From Apiospora phragmitis (taxonomy: Eukaryota > Ascomycota > Sordariomycetes > Amphisphaeriales > Apiosporaceae): 64,000 nucleotides of DNA. The notes below the pieces were generated by a model. The model made no database searches. It worked only from the letters and a program-made list of their open reading frames with translations, and had not been told where the DNA came from. This document shows, in pieces, positions 36,101-48,700 of the stretch (positions are counted from its first letter, which is position 1; each line of letters begins with the position of its first letter). Position numbers and translations under genes: made by a program. Where the stretch lies: contig JAQQWL010000011.1 of assembly GCA_038363925.1 (NCBI GenBank), positions 3,038,001 to 3,102,000 on the forward strand. Reading direction: 5' to 3'.

Positions 36101-38417
36101 GAGGGGTCTTGGCTCCAGTCGTTACCTGTCGCGAACCTACACGTACAACCCCAGGTAGGTATCAATCAATGTCGCTTGGACCCGAAGACACCAGTCAGTT
36201 CCAGCTGCAAGAAGCAGGAAAATACAGGGCCACTCTGGGCACTTGCACCTGGGAACTTAGTAAGAGTGTGGGCATGTAAGATTGCGACGGCAAATATACA
36301 TGCGCTTTTCTTTTTTTCCACGATGCACTGCAACCCACCCTCCCTACAGTAGTAGCGGGTGAAGAAGAGGAGCATTAGCAGCCATGGCCAAGCGAGCGCA
36401 GCGGCAGCAGCAGCAGTAACATGGCAGAGAGATCCGCATGTTCAACGGTCACAGTCGTTTCTTTTTCCTTCTCTTGGGTCTTGGTCACCTTGCATACACC
36501 CACTCTCGGGTACCTATCTCGATCCACAGTCATATGTAGGTTAGGTGTGTTTGCAACGGGGTCGACGGCCAATATCAACCAAGGAAATATGCCCCGTAAG
36601 GTAGTATACGTACGTACTTGCTTACATGTCGAGGCCTTCTCCTGCATTCCGTACTATAGTTCGTTGATCAGGCAGGCAGTGCTGCTGCTGCTGGGCATCT
36701 TCGAGAAAGAAAGCAAGAAAAGGCCTTGGCTCGTTATGGCATGTTGTGCCGCGGCCGGCTGAACCCGCTGGACTGGGACGCTACTTCTTTCTCCCTCTCT
36801 TCTTTTGTTCTCGGAGGGTTCTTTTTGTTTTTCCCTCTTCTAATCTTGATCCTGACTGACGCATCCCGCAAGTTGCGACGAGTGCAATGGAAGCGTCACC
36901 GTACATGGGGAAGGAATCGAAACTCCTAGGGACATACCGAGTTGGGGCTAGTGTAGCAATATGGTGCTCCGCTCGTGATTGGCTGCGGTGTAATAAGTCT
37001 GACGGGATCGTCGAAATTATCGGGAAGGGGGTGGGGGGTTGCGTGGGTAAGCAGACGTGGTACGGATTGGGAAGAAATCCATGATTTAGGAGGTGGGCGG
37101 TCGGCAGTTTCGGGACGATAGATGAGCAAACCCACCTGGCCTTGCGACTACTCACCACATCCCATGCAACCTCAGGAAGCGGTCGTTGCCTTTCTGGCCT
37201 CAAGTTGATTAGCACGGAGGTATGTGAAGGGAGCTAGACAAAACATATCATATTGCTACCACTCAGATCGGGGCGACTGCACGGCTGGGGGAGCAAGTTT
37301 CACTAGGTTAGATACAGTAAATTGCAAGCCAAGCACCCCATGGCGACATTGTGCTTGTGACCAAGGGCAAAAAAGTAAGGCGGGTGGCGCATTTGGCGTG
37401 CGCCCAATCATTCCCGCCTGTCAACCCGACACAACCCATCAAACCAAGTGACATCAAAATGCAAATGACGAGTGCAAGTTCACTTGCTCAGGTACAGAGG
37501 AAATTCACAGACAATTGAGAAGGCAGAAGGAAATAGGTATTGCTTGGTAATGTGTTCTGGTCGCCCAGACTTGTGTATTTGTATATTTGGGTAATGAAGC
37601 AAGCGTCTATCAATCAACGATGACCTCAATCCCAGGGGTCACCAACCTGGACCATGGCCCGGTTGTTGGTGACCACCACCGTAGAAACGTATAGTTGCGC
37701 GCGAGTCGACTCGGCGCAGCAGGCTTTCGCCCAGGTGTATCTAAACTTCGTATTTCCCGTAAATCTCCCGGCTCCATTTCCAGAATCCGTTTGAAATGAA
37801 GCAGCAGGTATCCGCGTATCCTTTGAGAAAATCCATAGAAGAAAAAAGGTATCATCCAAGCGAAGGTATCATGGGCCACTCCGCCCCCGTCTAAATGCGC
37901 CCCAAGCTGCCGCAATTAAGATGACAGTCGAAAAAAAATAAGAGGCCATCCAAAAACAAGAGCAGCATGCGCCGTGTAACAATGCAGTGGCTCTGCCCGT
38001 GCTCGCTAAAGCAAAGTCCGTTGGCTCCCCAGATCTTTTGTGCTCTTAAACAATCCACCAACTCCGCGCTGATAATAAAAACAAAAGAGAAAGACATAAT
38101 TTTTTCGGTCCAAGTAGGTACAATCCGAATGTGCGCAAAGTGCGCCAAATCCCAGGCTTTTTTTGTTGGTCCGATGGTGTAAAGAATATCAGAATCCCAA
38201 TATAGTAAATCCGGAAAATGACCAGGACGGTTCCAATAAATAGGAAGACGTAATTAAAAGACCGATGGTGTAGATCCCTCGAGACTCATTGGCTTGAGTC
38301 CAGAAAATGGTAATATGGTATACAGGTATACACGAAGTATACACTTGCGTCGAAAAAGGGCCGTGGTAAATGCGAATTGGCACTAGCCCAACACAGGCTG
38401 TGTATGGGGTCCAAGTT
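30129..38417. other. Eight-kilobase stretch without a supported gene; possible gene relic near 31.3 kb
   Basis: No family is recognised. At 30916-31269 (+) a 117-codon frame is followed, after one in-frame TAA, by an open stretch to 31542 containing YETLLLYEEYCTEN and HECYRRFTKDMVQTKRR. A donor GTAAGA sits exactly at that TAA and an acceptor AAAG at about 31310, so a short intron is possible. This could be part of a gene or relic linked to the broken bZIP gene upstream. Beyond 31.6 kb frames are short and no coding signal is seen up to the kinase gene. Confidence 0.35.
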
Positions 38418-39979
38418 CTAATAGCAGCCTTGCAAGTTGAGTAGAGGTGCCGGGTGATGGTATGGAACCGACTGGTGCAACGGGTTTGGTTGGCTGTACC
38501 GATGGATCACATCCCAGAAGTTGTAGGGAAAATGGGAAAACTTCCCCTGAGCCGGTGTGCAAAGGTTGGGAACCGGAGTTGGTAGAGTGACCGGGCATGG
38601 ACATGGCTGGCATACTTCTGCGGCCGGGTTGTGGTATTGTGGCACAAACTCCTGTGGAAATGAAACCTTGGGCTCCTCTAGATCGTACATGTCCGGCTCA
38701 GGGTAGGAAAGGTCCTCCGGAATTTCATCGTCGTCAAACTCATCAATGGTCGAGCAACTCGAGATCAATGAGCCGGCATCAGACGAACAAGTGGATTCCC
38801 CATCGGAATCCGAGGAGGCAGGTGACAACGGTGCATCGTAGTTGCTGAAGTCGTCCTCGTCCACGACCGCGGGTTCACAAACGTAATCGATCTGCTCGGG
38901 CGAGGCAGGTAGAGAGCAGGGCTGAGCAGGGCTCCTGACTGGCATGGTGAACTGAGAAGATGCCTGGATGAGGTTTCTCAGTTCGGGTAACGTAATTCGG
39001 TCCTCCGGGTTGCGGGGTGAAAATCCGGCCCAAGATGTCGTTCAGTTCATCCGACAATGGCAAAATGGTTTTAAGGAAATCCGGGCTCCTGGTAAAAGCA
39101 CGGTAGGTTGAATCCTCGAAAGAGGCTTGTTTCCAAGGGTTGCGGCCACAAGTCAGGTTAACAAGCACGACTCCAAGGCTCCAGACATCATTGGGGGCAC
39201 AGAAATAGAATGGTCTCCTAGAGGAAGGGTCCAGGCATTCTGTAGGAGAGAAAGAGAAAAGGTTAGTACATCCAAACGGAGGCAGATGCGAGAGCATGAT
39301 TGGTCCTACCTGGCGACATATAGAACGTCGATCCACAACCGTAGTCCTGGATCGGTCCTGATGAAGTGGCCAAACCGAAATCGGCAAGCTTGATGGTTTC
39401 TCCACCATTGGAAACGAGGATGTTCTCGGGCTTCAGGTCTCGGTGGTAAATACCCAGAGTATGGCAGTGTTCCACCGCATCCAGGATCTGCAAGAAGACT
39501 CGCTTTGCCAGGTCGTCCTTACCCACATATTGGCCACATTCAGTGATATTGAAGAAAAGATCTCCCTCGGGACAGTATTCCAGAACAACATAGGTGCAGT
39601 CCGGGTCGTCTACGATCTTCAACATGGAAACGACGTTGGGGTGTGCCGAGGCGAGATAGTGTAAGCGCAGTTCCCGGTGCTGGAAAGCAACCTGCCGTCG
39701 GTCCAGCGGCGACCCGTCCATGTTGAATTTGCTCAATGTCTTCACGGCATATCGAATGCCGGTCTTGATATCAATGGCCGAGTAGACAACACCGTAGGCT
39801 CCAGTACCCAGGATCCCTATTAACTGCAGGCTATCGCCGAGAAACTTCCCTAGCCTCTCCTCGGGTGCAATCGGGGTGTAGCGTTGGCCTTGGCATACCG
39901 GTGGCAAGGCAAAGGGTTGTTGGGCGTATGACGGCGATGCCGGTGGCGTGGGATATCCGTACGCTGGCACATGCTGCAT
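38418..39979 (-). CDS. Ran1/Pat1-like serine/threonine protein kinase, one apparent frame break
   Basis: Two exons (39979-39310 and 39239-38418) separated by a 70-nt GT-AG intron with CTAAC. Start ATG 39979 gives [18 protein letters not shown]; the frame extends upstream only to a stop without ATG. Kinase features: glycine loop [10 protein letters not shown] (57-66), VAIK-type lysine in YAVKTL (Lys80), hinge [11 protein letters not shown], catalytic [11 protein letters not shown] (178-188), LADFGLA (198-204), activation segment [13 protein letters not shown] and [18 protein letters not shown]. This is the fungal Ran1/Sks1-like group; S. pombe Ran1 blocks meiosis. At 39014-39017 a run of four C (coding strand) shifts the frame inside [17 protein letters not shown]; three C would restore it and make 496 codons. 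The C-terminal third is acidic, Ser-rich and Pro-rich, without domain. Nearest upstream gene is 11.6 kb away. Confidence 0.88.
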
Positions 39980-41042
39980 GTTATATGTCGGAACACGGTC
40001 CGGTCCCGGGAAAACCAACGGCTTGAAATCCAATGAGAGACACAGAGATTATAGGAAAGAGGAAACGGCCTTTCTACGACAGTATCCTCAACCAACAGAG
40101 TAGTCCTGGGCTGAAATCCTAAAAGTGGCCTGGTAGTATGTCCTTGGATCGCAAAGTTGGTGACCACAAGTCAACGGGTTAGGCAGGCCGGGTATAGTGT
40201 CGCCGGTGGGAGTAAGGAAGGTCTGGAAGGTAAGGCGTGTTTGGAGAAGCAGTGGTAGGTGAGGGCGACGAGAATGGAGACGGAACTCCAGGGGATTGGT
40301 GAGGTTGGGAGAGGATGCTTCTGCAATGAGTGAGTGAGGTGAAGTGATGTTGAAGCAAGATGCGACGGGGTAGGTTGATGTAGATATTGAGATAGCCTTG
40401 GGTACAAGAGACTAGGTACCCAAGTATAGTCCCAGACACACAGACCATCGAAACGGCCTTGAGTTTCTCTCTCTCTCTCACTCTCTTCAGTCCCAGTCCC
40501 AGTCCCAGTCACCCTCGCATGTCAAAAAGGGCCCCGTCTTGCGTGTTTGAGTGGCTCAATCAGACCCTGGCCAGGTTAGCTTGAGTCTGCAGCAGCAGCA
40601 CCCACAATGATTAGGAGCCACCTGCCTGCTAGACCCTGGCCGGACTAATAATGTAGCCAAGTAACCATGTACATGCTCTCTCCCATGATCCACCCTCATA
40701 CGTCTGCGCGCTATTCTTGAAATCGGGTGCCGCTAAGGGCGAGGGCGGCCTGGGCGCGGTGGAACCGTAGGGGAAGGGAGCAAGGGAGGGTGGAAGCCAA
40801 GGACTGGATCCTGTTGCTGCAATGGCGTCCACTAGAGTGGTAAGGATGCGCAACCTAAGAGCAAGGACCGAAATTCGTGACGCCTTAGCCAATATACGAA
40901 CAGCAGGGATATGTCTCACACACGAAAATAAGTGGTCCACTCGCAGAGAAGATGGTGTGCCACTGACACGCCCCGGCTGGGAAAGCGAGACAGTCCATGG
41001 GCCCATGTTGTTGTTCTTCTCCTCGTCCACAGGAGGGAAAAA

Positions 41043-41066
41043 AGAGAGAGAGAGAGAGAGAGAGAG
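41043..41066. repeat. GA dinucleotide microsatellite
   Basis: About twelve AG units following an A run. Confidence 0.9.
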
Positions 41067-42237
41067 CAAGAGAGCACGAGACTGGGCACAGCTAATAACA
41101 CCCCCTCCACCAACGCCCAGGTCGGCCCTTGTCTGTGGGAGAAAACGGATGGAAAAGAAAGGCAGAACAGTGGCGTGTATCTCTCACTCTCAGTCAGTGA
41201 TCGGGTGAGTGAGTGTGCAAAAGGGCATAAAAAAAAAGGGTGTGGCTGCTGACTTTGCCCCACCCGTCTTCTCTTCGGCCCATTGACTGACTGGCTGCTG
41301 CTGGGTGTGGGCAAATCGTCATGATGGACAGGCCCGTGACTCGCATGCTTTTACCCTTCATCTAAGAGAAGCTCTCCCACCTGTGGCGGCATAGTCATGG
41401 CCATCGGGCGGTTAGGAGATCCCTGATCGTCCTCTAGCAACCGAAGGCAGAGAGACGATTGTTTTGAATAGACTCTGATTGAAGACACCCCGCAAGCGCC
41501 AACTTGATAGCGCCTGCCTGGCTACTACTAGCTGGCCTGTAGTGATATGTAGTTAGTGATCCTTGGGGGCAGCAATAGACAGATGGCTTGAAGCCTGTAG
41601 TGTGAGGTGATGGTTTGGCCTCGGCGTTTTGATCGAGATTATAGGCCGCAGCTATCAACTACCAAAACAACCGTCGTCATCTCCATCATCAGCATTGCTG
41701 CCGTCGTGATTATCAGTAGTCTGTAGATATTGCATGTCTGGGTCACGGCAGTTTGCACATGTAACATTCAGGGCGAACAGACCACAGAGGCCGATGACTG
41801 CCGTGTACGTACCCGGCCATGCAGCAGCACAACAAATACTCCCAGGCCCCCCAGATCATCCAAATGACCGATGGGCGAAACCCTGGCATGTCAACGGACG
41901 AGCTTCTGGTCCGTGGCATTGTTTGTGCAAAACTCCCGCAAACGGCGTGCATGAAGTCACCCCAGTGTAATTGCTTAAGGGAAGATGGCAGAGACGGTAC
42001 AATCCGCCAGCCGCCAGCCTCTGTCACAGCAATTGCTTCGCGCCCTGCTGGTAGTTCATGCGTAGGTAGACCAGACCGACCGATGTGCCCCGTTGCAAGA
42101 TCGCCGCCGCCGTCGGACGACCATCAAGTATGGGGTTGATAGGATCTGCCAATGATGTGGATTGGGAATGACGCTTCCGACATACAGCGGTTGACTGTGT
42201 CACCCCAACTTACAGTTATCTCATCATTGTGTGGTAG

Positions 42238-42272
42238 TAATAAAAAAATAAAATAAAAATAAAATAAAAATA
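42238..42272. repeat. AAAAT-type low-complexity repeat
   Basis: Repeated ATAAAA/AAAAT units of five to six bases. This is the most A-rich spot in the long spacer. Confidence 0.85.
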
Positions 42273-45200
42273 CCGTCTTTGCGATAGTAATTACTACCTC
42301 ACCTTTGATACGAATGACTGCGGTGCTGCGGGAGCGATACGAATAGTAATGGTGGTGGAATAGCCGACAGTAGAGACCAGCCGCCTGAAGCCGCGTCATT
42401 CACAGCCCGTTTCGGCCATAGACAGAACACTTGCACAGCGTTGATATGCTAAACAATTTCCCACAGCTGGAATGAACGGAGCAGTTGGCTTGAGGGATGC
42501 CCATCCGCACGCACGCCCGTTCGCAGGAGAATACGCGGTGTGAAGATGTCCAGCATATGTTATTTGCTGCAAATGACAGCGGCGTGGGTCGCTGTGACTA
42601 GGACTGGGGACTCGGAGCATGGCGGGGCACCTCAATATTGGAAAGAATAGATGCCGACCTACCCAAACACTAGCTAACGTTCTGGTCTCCATTCCCATCA
42701 TCCGTGAGCTCCCTCGCGCCCTCTGAGTCCTGACTGAGAAGAAGAGCCTTTTCAGATCAGAGTGGTGCCCGTTTGATACGCTGCCCACACGAGAACGGAC
42801 AGTAGTCAACCTCGATTTCCACTTGGCTGGGGAGCTTCAACGAACAAGACCCACCACTAATTAAATGACAGCCAATAGCCCATGCCCTCTCGACCAAAGA
42901 AAAAGTCCAGCCTTCGAAGACGGTGATGTGTTCTTTTTTACTACTGCAGCTGACGAGACCAGCTTTGTTACGAGATTGGTCGGCCACGATCCCATGAGGG
43001 ATTATCTCCGAAGTCAGGGTTGGTGTGGGTGGTATCGGTTCTCTTTGTCTCTGGCAATCCCCCCCTCTCATTCGCCCAGGGGGGTCTCTCATACATTGAG
43101 TCGCATCGCACCGCATGGCGGCATTGCATAAGCATGCCCTGCAACAGCCTCGTAAAGGGTACATGATGTAGGCTAGTAGGAGGGAGGCGAAAGGTCGAAG
43201 GCAAGGGATGAGGGGGAAAGGCCCCCCATAATTTAGCGCCTCGCAGTTGTTCTGAGCGGCAAACGGTCTAAAAGTGAGGCTGCACACGCAAGCACACAGG
43301 CAAAGCTGCAAGTTGCCAACCTCTACTTGCCATACCACAACCCTTGTCGGGCTGCATACTAGGTCCCCAGGATCTTGATCTATCTAGGATAGCAGGGCAC
43401 TGTTCCCTGTCGAATAACGAATTGCTCCGTGCCCTCAGGATTTGGAAACGGCCGATCTATCGACCCAATAGGAAATCTCGGCCGGCGTATTATTGCTGCA
43501 TCCCCTGAACAATGTGTAGCATCGCTTGTCGGTGATTATCGCGGCTTCATCCATCATCATCATCAATGATCGTCCATCGGCAGCAGCAAATCTAAAAAAG
43601 AATGTAGCCTTGTTCTCTCCGTTAAGCTGCATACGGCGGTTGATACATGGGGTTGCTATGATACTACGCAAACGATAGGTTGGTTTTCAATATTAGGATA
43701 TACGCAAATCAAGCGATACGCAGACCTACTTGGCCGACCCTATCCTATGTATGTACAGAAGAAAGGCAAACACCAGAAATGACATGTTTGTTCTATTTTG
43801 GCTGAACCCAAGACACTATCGACTGTATCACCACCACCCAGCACCCGGTCTACCACGAGCGTCTACGAAACGTTCAAGCTGGATCATTCCCCCAGCCAAG
43901 ACTTCTGATTATAGACTGATCAACATCATCCCGCGTTTTCCTTTTCTTCTCTTCTCACTTTCCCCCTGTCGTACGTACAGTACCATGGCGCTCACCCATA
44001 TTTTCTGTGACTGAGGCGTCTTACTCCAGACTCCAACTTGCTGATTCCGGTGCCACCTGTGTTTCTTTTCTGCCTTTCCACCTGTCAGCGTCCAGGACGG
44101 GTAGCTGTGGTATGAAACCGTGTGCCGCGTGAGATATCGATAAGATGGGATGACGCCCTTGGAAGCTGGGGGCCATAGCTGGGGGAGAAACAACGAAACT
44201 CACCGCCATCCCATCTCCCATCGAGTGTGTTTCTCAATGTGGATAGCGACATGGCTCACAATTTTGCTGACACATACCACTACTGCTGCTACGTCTTCCT
44301 CCATCTCGGTTCTGTGTGAGTGTGTGTGGTGTGTGGTGTGCAAGTGCGACAGGGCTTGCCGGTTGCAACCACCAACCCCGTCCGGTCAAACACAAGATGG
44401 AGAGGAAATATGTGGCTTGGCAATGCCCGCATCATCCCTCGATGCGATTGCCATATTGCATTGCTCGCTATCCAGCTCATCGTCTTCACCGCCGATGCAG
44501 AATTAATGCAATGCATGCATAGCATACTTGTCCAAGGGTAGGCCGAAGACGCTAGTCTCGCTTGTCTTCTATTCGCAGACCTCGATATTGCTTGTTGATA
44601 TTGAGGGAATGTCGGCAGCTCGTATTCAATGAAACCATGCCCCTCAGGATGCAGTCAACAACACCACCATTTTGCAACACCCAAAATCCTCTTGGCCGCT
44701 GGAATGATGATCCCTAGACATAAGGCAACTGGAATTGGTTGTTCGAGTCTGGTCAATCTCGTTGCGCGGCCTTGCCCATTGCCCTTGCCATATCAGATCA
44801 TGTCGAGGGAATCGGCATCGTCGACGTCTAGGATGGCCTTGCCGGTGAGCTAGTTCCCAGACATTTTCCAAACCTCGCTTGGACCACCTGGCATCTTTCG
44901 GTCGATGGGTTGATGGGGGTTTGAGAAAAGGCTAATAAACATGCCTTGCCTTGTTGTGGGATTGATTCAGGCCTCGGTCGGCGCACGAATGCGGAATTTC
45001 TTTTTTGTCGCCTCTCTTTTCCATCGGGGTAGGTTGGAAATCTCGAGGCTGACAAGCTTTCAGGACCCCGGGTCCGAAACAAACTTCAAGGGGCCAGAAG
45101 GGGCCGAATCCCTGGCCAAAAGTGGTCGATGTGGTCTTTGCCCATCATGCAGCAAACCGTGGGGAAAAAAGAAGGCGGGAACAGCAAGCGACAGCATGAG

Positions 45201-45746
45201 ATTCATGCTCCCCTGCTTCCCTGTCTGCTCGCTCGCTCGTCCCCTCTTCCAGCTGACGATGTGATCCTGAACTGTTTGATTTACACTTGGATATTGGCAC
45301 GTTCAGGTCATGACCGCACCATGCCGTATTAAGGACTTCAGGTTGATCTTATGATCGATCAAGCATTGACACAACACCCAGCTGCTCATCAGTTACAACT
45401 ACGACGGCAGTGTAGCAGTAGGTGGCCTCAGGCGGACGTACGGACTTGGCAGCGCGGCCGTCCAGCCGTCGGAAACATTCAACAATTTGTTATGTTTTAT
45501 ACCTAGTTATGACGAAACAGCTGAAGAATGTTGAATTAATGCGTGCTAAGAAGATGGGATGAAAGGCGCGAGTGTCTTTACTCGCTAGACTTCCATTCGA
45601 GATGCACCTCTCGGGGGTTGAATGGCCCAATCATGGGCACTCAAAGTGACTGTAACGCCGAGCCTGCCAACCCAATGCAATGCATTTGACGAACTCGTGA
45701 CAATAGTATGTCGTAGTATGTTTGTGGGGTCAAGGGGGGGTTCATC

Positions 45747-45773
45747 CCTCTCTCTCTCTCTCTCTCTCTCTCC
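45747..45773. repeat. CT dinucleotide microsatellite
   Basis: About thirteen CT units, then a CCCTCTCC end; a run of seven G precedes it. Confidence 0.9.
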
Positions 45774-48700
45774 CTCTCCTCACACACATGCTCACCTGTG
45801 ATATTGCCAAGAGTTACCTACCTGGTTCTGGCCCTTGGAAGCAGGCCAGGTGAGGTGAGTCGGGTTTCTCCTCCAGCACGAGCACACCCGGCCGTTGGAA
45901 GTTGGACTAGTTCCCGTGATGACTGGCCCAATACTAACACAGATCTGGCCTAGGCAATCCACGGACTCGGGACCTCCCAAAGCAGCTGGGTTAATCGGAA
46001 ACATGCCGGCGTTTTGACAACGAGATACTGTACCCAAATAGCCTTCAGCCGAACGTCTGCCTTGTGAGTAAGACTATTTGTCCTAGTAATCTTTCTTTTC
46101 TTCCGTGTCCCCCAATGACAGTGCGACGTTTGCGTCGTTCGCCGGATGGACCCGTTCGTCATCCCCCGAATCCTTCAAGTCGTTGCTCTTTTTTGCCAAT
46201 AACAGCCAATGACTCACAAGGCCACCTAGTAGTACCCTCCATGACGAGTCTGAGCGATGACTCCGGGGAACTCCTCCAATGCAGCCGAGAGATTTCTCGT
46301 CTGTGCCTGTGTCTCCTGGGTGGCCAAAAAAGCACAGTCACTCCTTTCTGTCCACTATCAGATCACCCACTCGCTCCTAGTGGACGAGGCAGAAGAAGGA
46401 AAAGACAATAACAACAGCAGCCCTGCAAACTGGAACACGATACGAAAAAGGCATAACGCCGGCGCCAACCCGGTTGGACCCCACGGCCCTGTCCCACCTG
46501 GCACCCGATACATATCGTCCATATATCGTCTACCAATAGAAACATCATGATGTCAAAGTCAACTTATTACACGCGCAAGCGCTGATGAATCCTGTGAATA
46601 TCCTCGAAATCTCCCCACGTCACGTCACAGAGCCAATAAGCTCTCGCTATGGCCCGTCCGGCGCTCCCGCCGCCGACCTGTGCCGTAAGTAAAAAAGCGC
46701 CTAGACTAGAGAAGTCTCCGGCCAGGCGCTCTCATTCGATGGGACCCTGTACTTTTTGGTGCAGCGACGACGACAATCTCCTGCGTCAGGATCATCGCCC
46801 TGCAGAGGATAGAGTGTGTGTGGTGCCTCGCTGCCTGGGGCTGACCACACATTATTGGGTGCGTGCCATGGTCTATCCTCTGTGCCCTCTCCTTCCTGTG
46901 CGAGAGGTAGATCAGTTGACGAAACTTCGCTCCGGTTGTACAAGTCGTATTACGTCGGCTGCGCGGCAACGTTTTGGGTTTTGCCGCGAGACCTTAACCT
47001 ACACATTTCTCGTCTGCCCTCCCGCTGCCTAGACCCTTGATTTACAATTGGGGGCCACCTACGTGCATTCGATATTGGTAAAAGATAAAGGGTCAACTAT
47101 TGCCAAATTAGGGGTCCGACGCCGCAATGAACAATAAAAAACCTCACCCTAATCATTTCGTTATTGTTCATCAATTGAGTTGGATAGTCCCCCCTTAGCA
47201 GGCTGAACTCCTTGCAACTCACGATCTTCGTCGCAGGCCCCTCTTGTTAGGTATCTACGTTACATATGTATGTACCGCAGTACCTATCTATGCCTTTGCG
47301 CCAGAGCCTCGACCGATCGATTGACACACGGACAGAGGTGGCCACGGGTTAACAGGCTGCAATAGCTTGACATATCGCGTCTCAGCCGAACTTCGCCTAG
47401 CGCCCTTGAATGGCGGTACGCGGAGAGAGGCACGCGGAAGGTTCAAGGGGGGAAGGCAGGCACTGTCGACCGTGAACTAACGCAACCCGCCGCCGGGAAT
47501 CCGTCTAACAGCAATGTCATTCGCTGAGTGGCTGCCCGTCGTCCGAGTGCGAGTCACGGCCACGAACTCAATCATGGGCGCTTGAGGAAAGGGGGCTAGA
47601 GCCTGGAGCCTAGGCCCTTTTGGTTGCTCACTAATTAATTATGAGGTGGTATTTGTTCATCACAAGAAGAATAGTCGATGTGGTCGTAAAGAGATGCGCG
47701 GCGGCGGCGTCTTTTTTCGGCATTTGTTTTTACCTCCGTCGTACATAATAAGGTTAACACCGCCGAAAGGCGACTTCGAGATGTGCCTGCCTAAACGAGG
47801 CAGTGACTCTCACAGCCTCCACAATCACGCACATAGTAATGGTATCGACAGATTACGATCCCATATCAGGCAACTTTATCCCCTTTTCGAAAGAGAGAGT
47901 GAGAGACGAGTCAGCACGGATGGAACTGATGGTGTTGAGAAGTGACGCTCCATCGATCGAGATAAAGAACGTGGGATTCGGTGGTACAGGTCTGACTTGA
48001 TTAGATCTCGTGGTGCCTCGTACTACAGCGCACCTCCGTCTCGGGTTGCAAGTAGCCTTGTCTCCATCATGAACAATCAAATGGGTAGGGAGGCCATCTC
48101 TGGCGTATAACTAATAGGTCATATTCATCGACATAACAAGTGATTGTGTATACGGACAAGCGTCACTTCGGAACACCATAACATGAATGATAGTTTAGGC
48201 ATCCATTCACCTGACTCTGGCGTCCGTCTACGGTATCTTGAAGCGGCTGTCTCTGTCCCCGCCGCCGCCAAGAAACCAAGGGGCCGAATCAGCGTAGATC
48301 CCGGAGCCTCCGTGAGACGTAGCACGCACTGCAGCTGTCTGTCACTCTCGCTCGCCTTAGTGCCGGCAAGCCGCAGCGCGGGCCCGAAGATCGTCTCTCT
48401 CCTACTTCCCTGCGCCACCCCGAGCGGCAAATAATACAGCTGGGGCTCGAAGATGATGGTGTTTCGGCTTACATTCTGTCCTCCATTCAGCCTTGCCTTG
48501 TGTTTGCATGCGTGACCTCCGCCTGCCACTCATATATTAGATATAGTAGACTCCGTGACACCACATTGATTAGGGGCGCGCACTACGGGTAATGGTTCAT
48601 TCGCGTCCTTGGCGCGATCTTCCCATCTCCCCGTTCCTTCTGCAAAAAAAGAGTCGAACGATTCTCACGATTCCAGACATCCATCAGACACATGATGATG

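Noticed and set aside
35816..36352. 178-codon open frame on plus strand
   Set aside because: No motif and no conserved splice structure; neighbouring frames are equally open.
42757..43338. 193-codon open frame on minus strand
   Set aside because: Low-complexity Cys runs and no family features; on balance a chance frame in GC-rich DNA.
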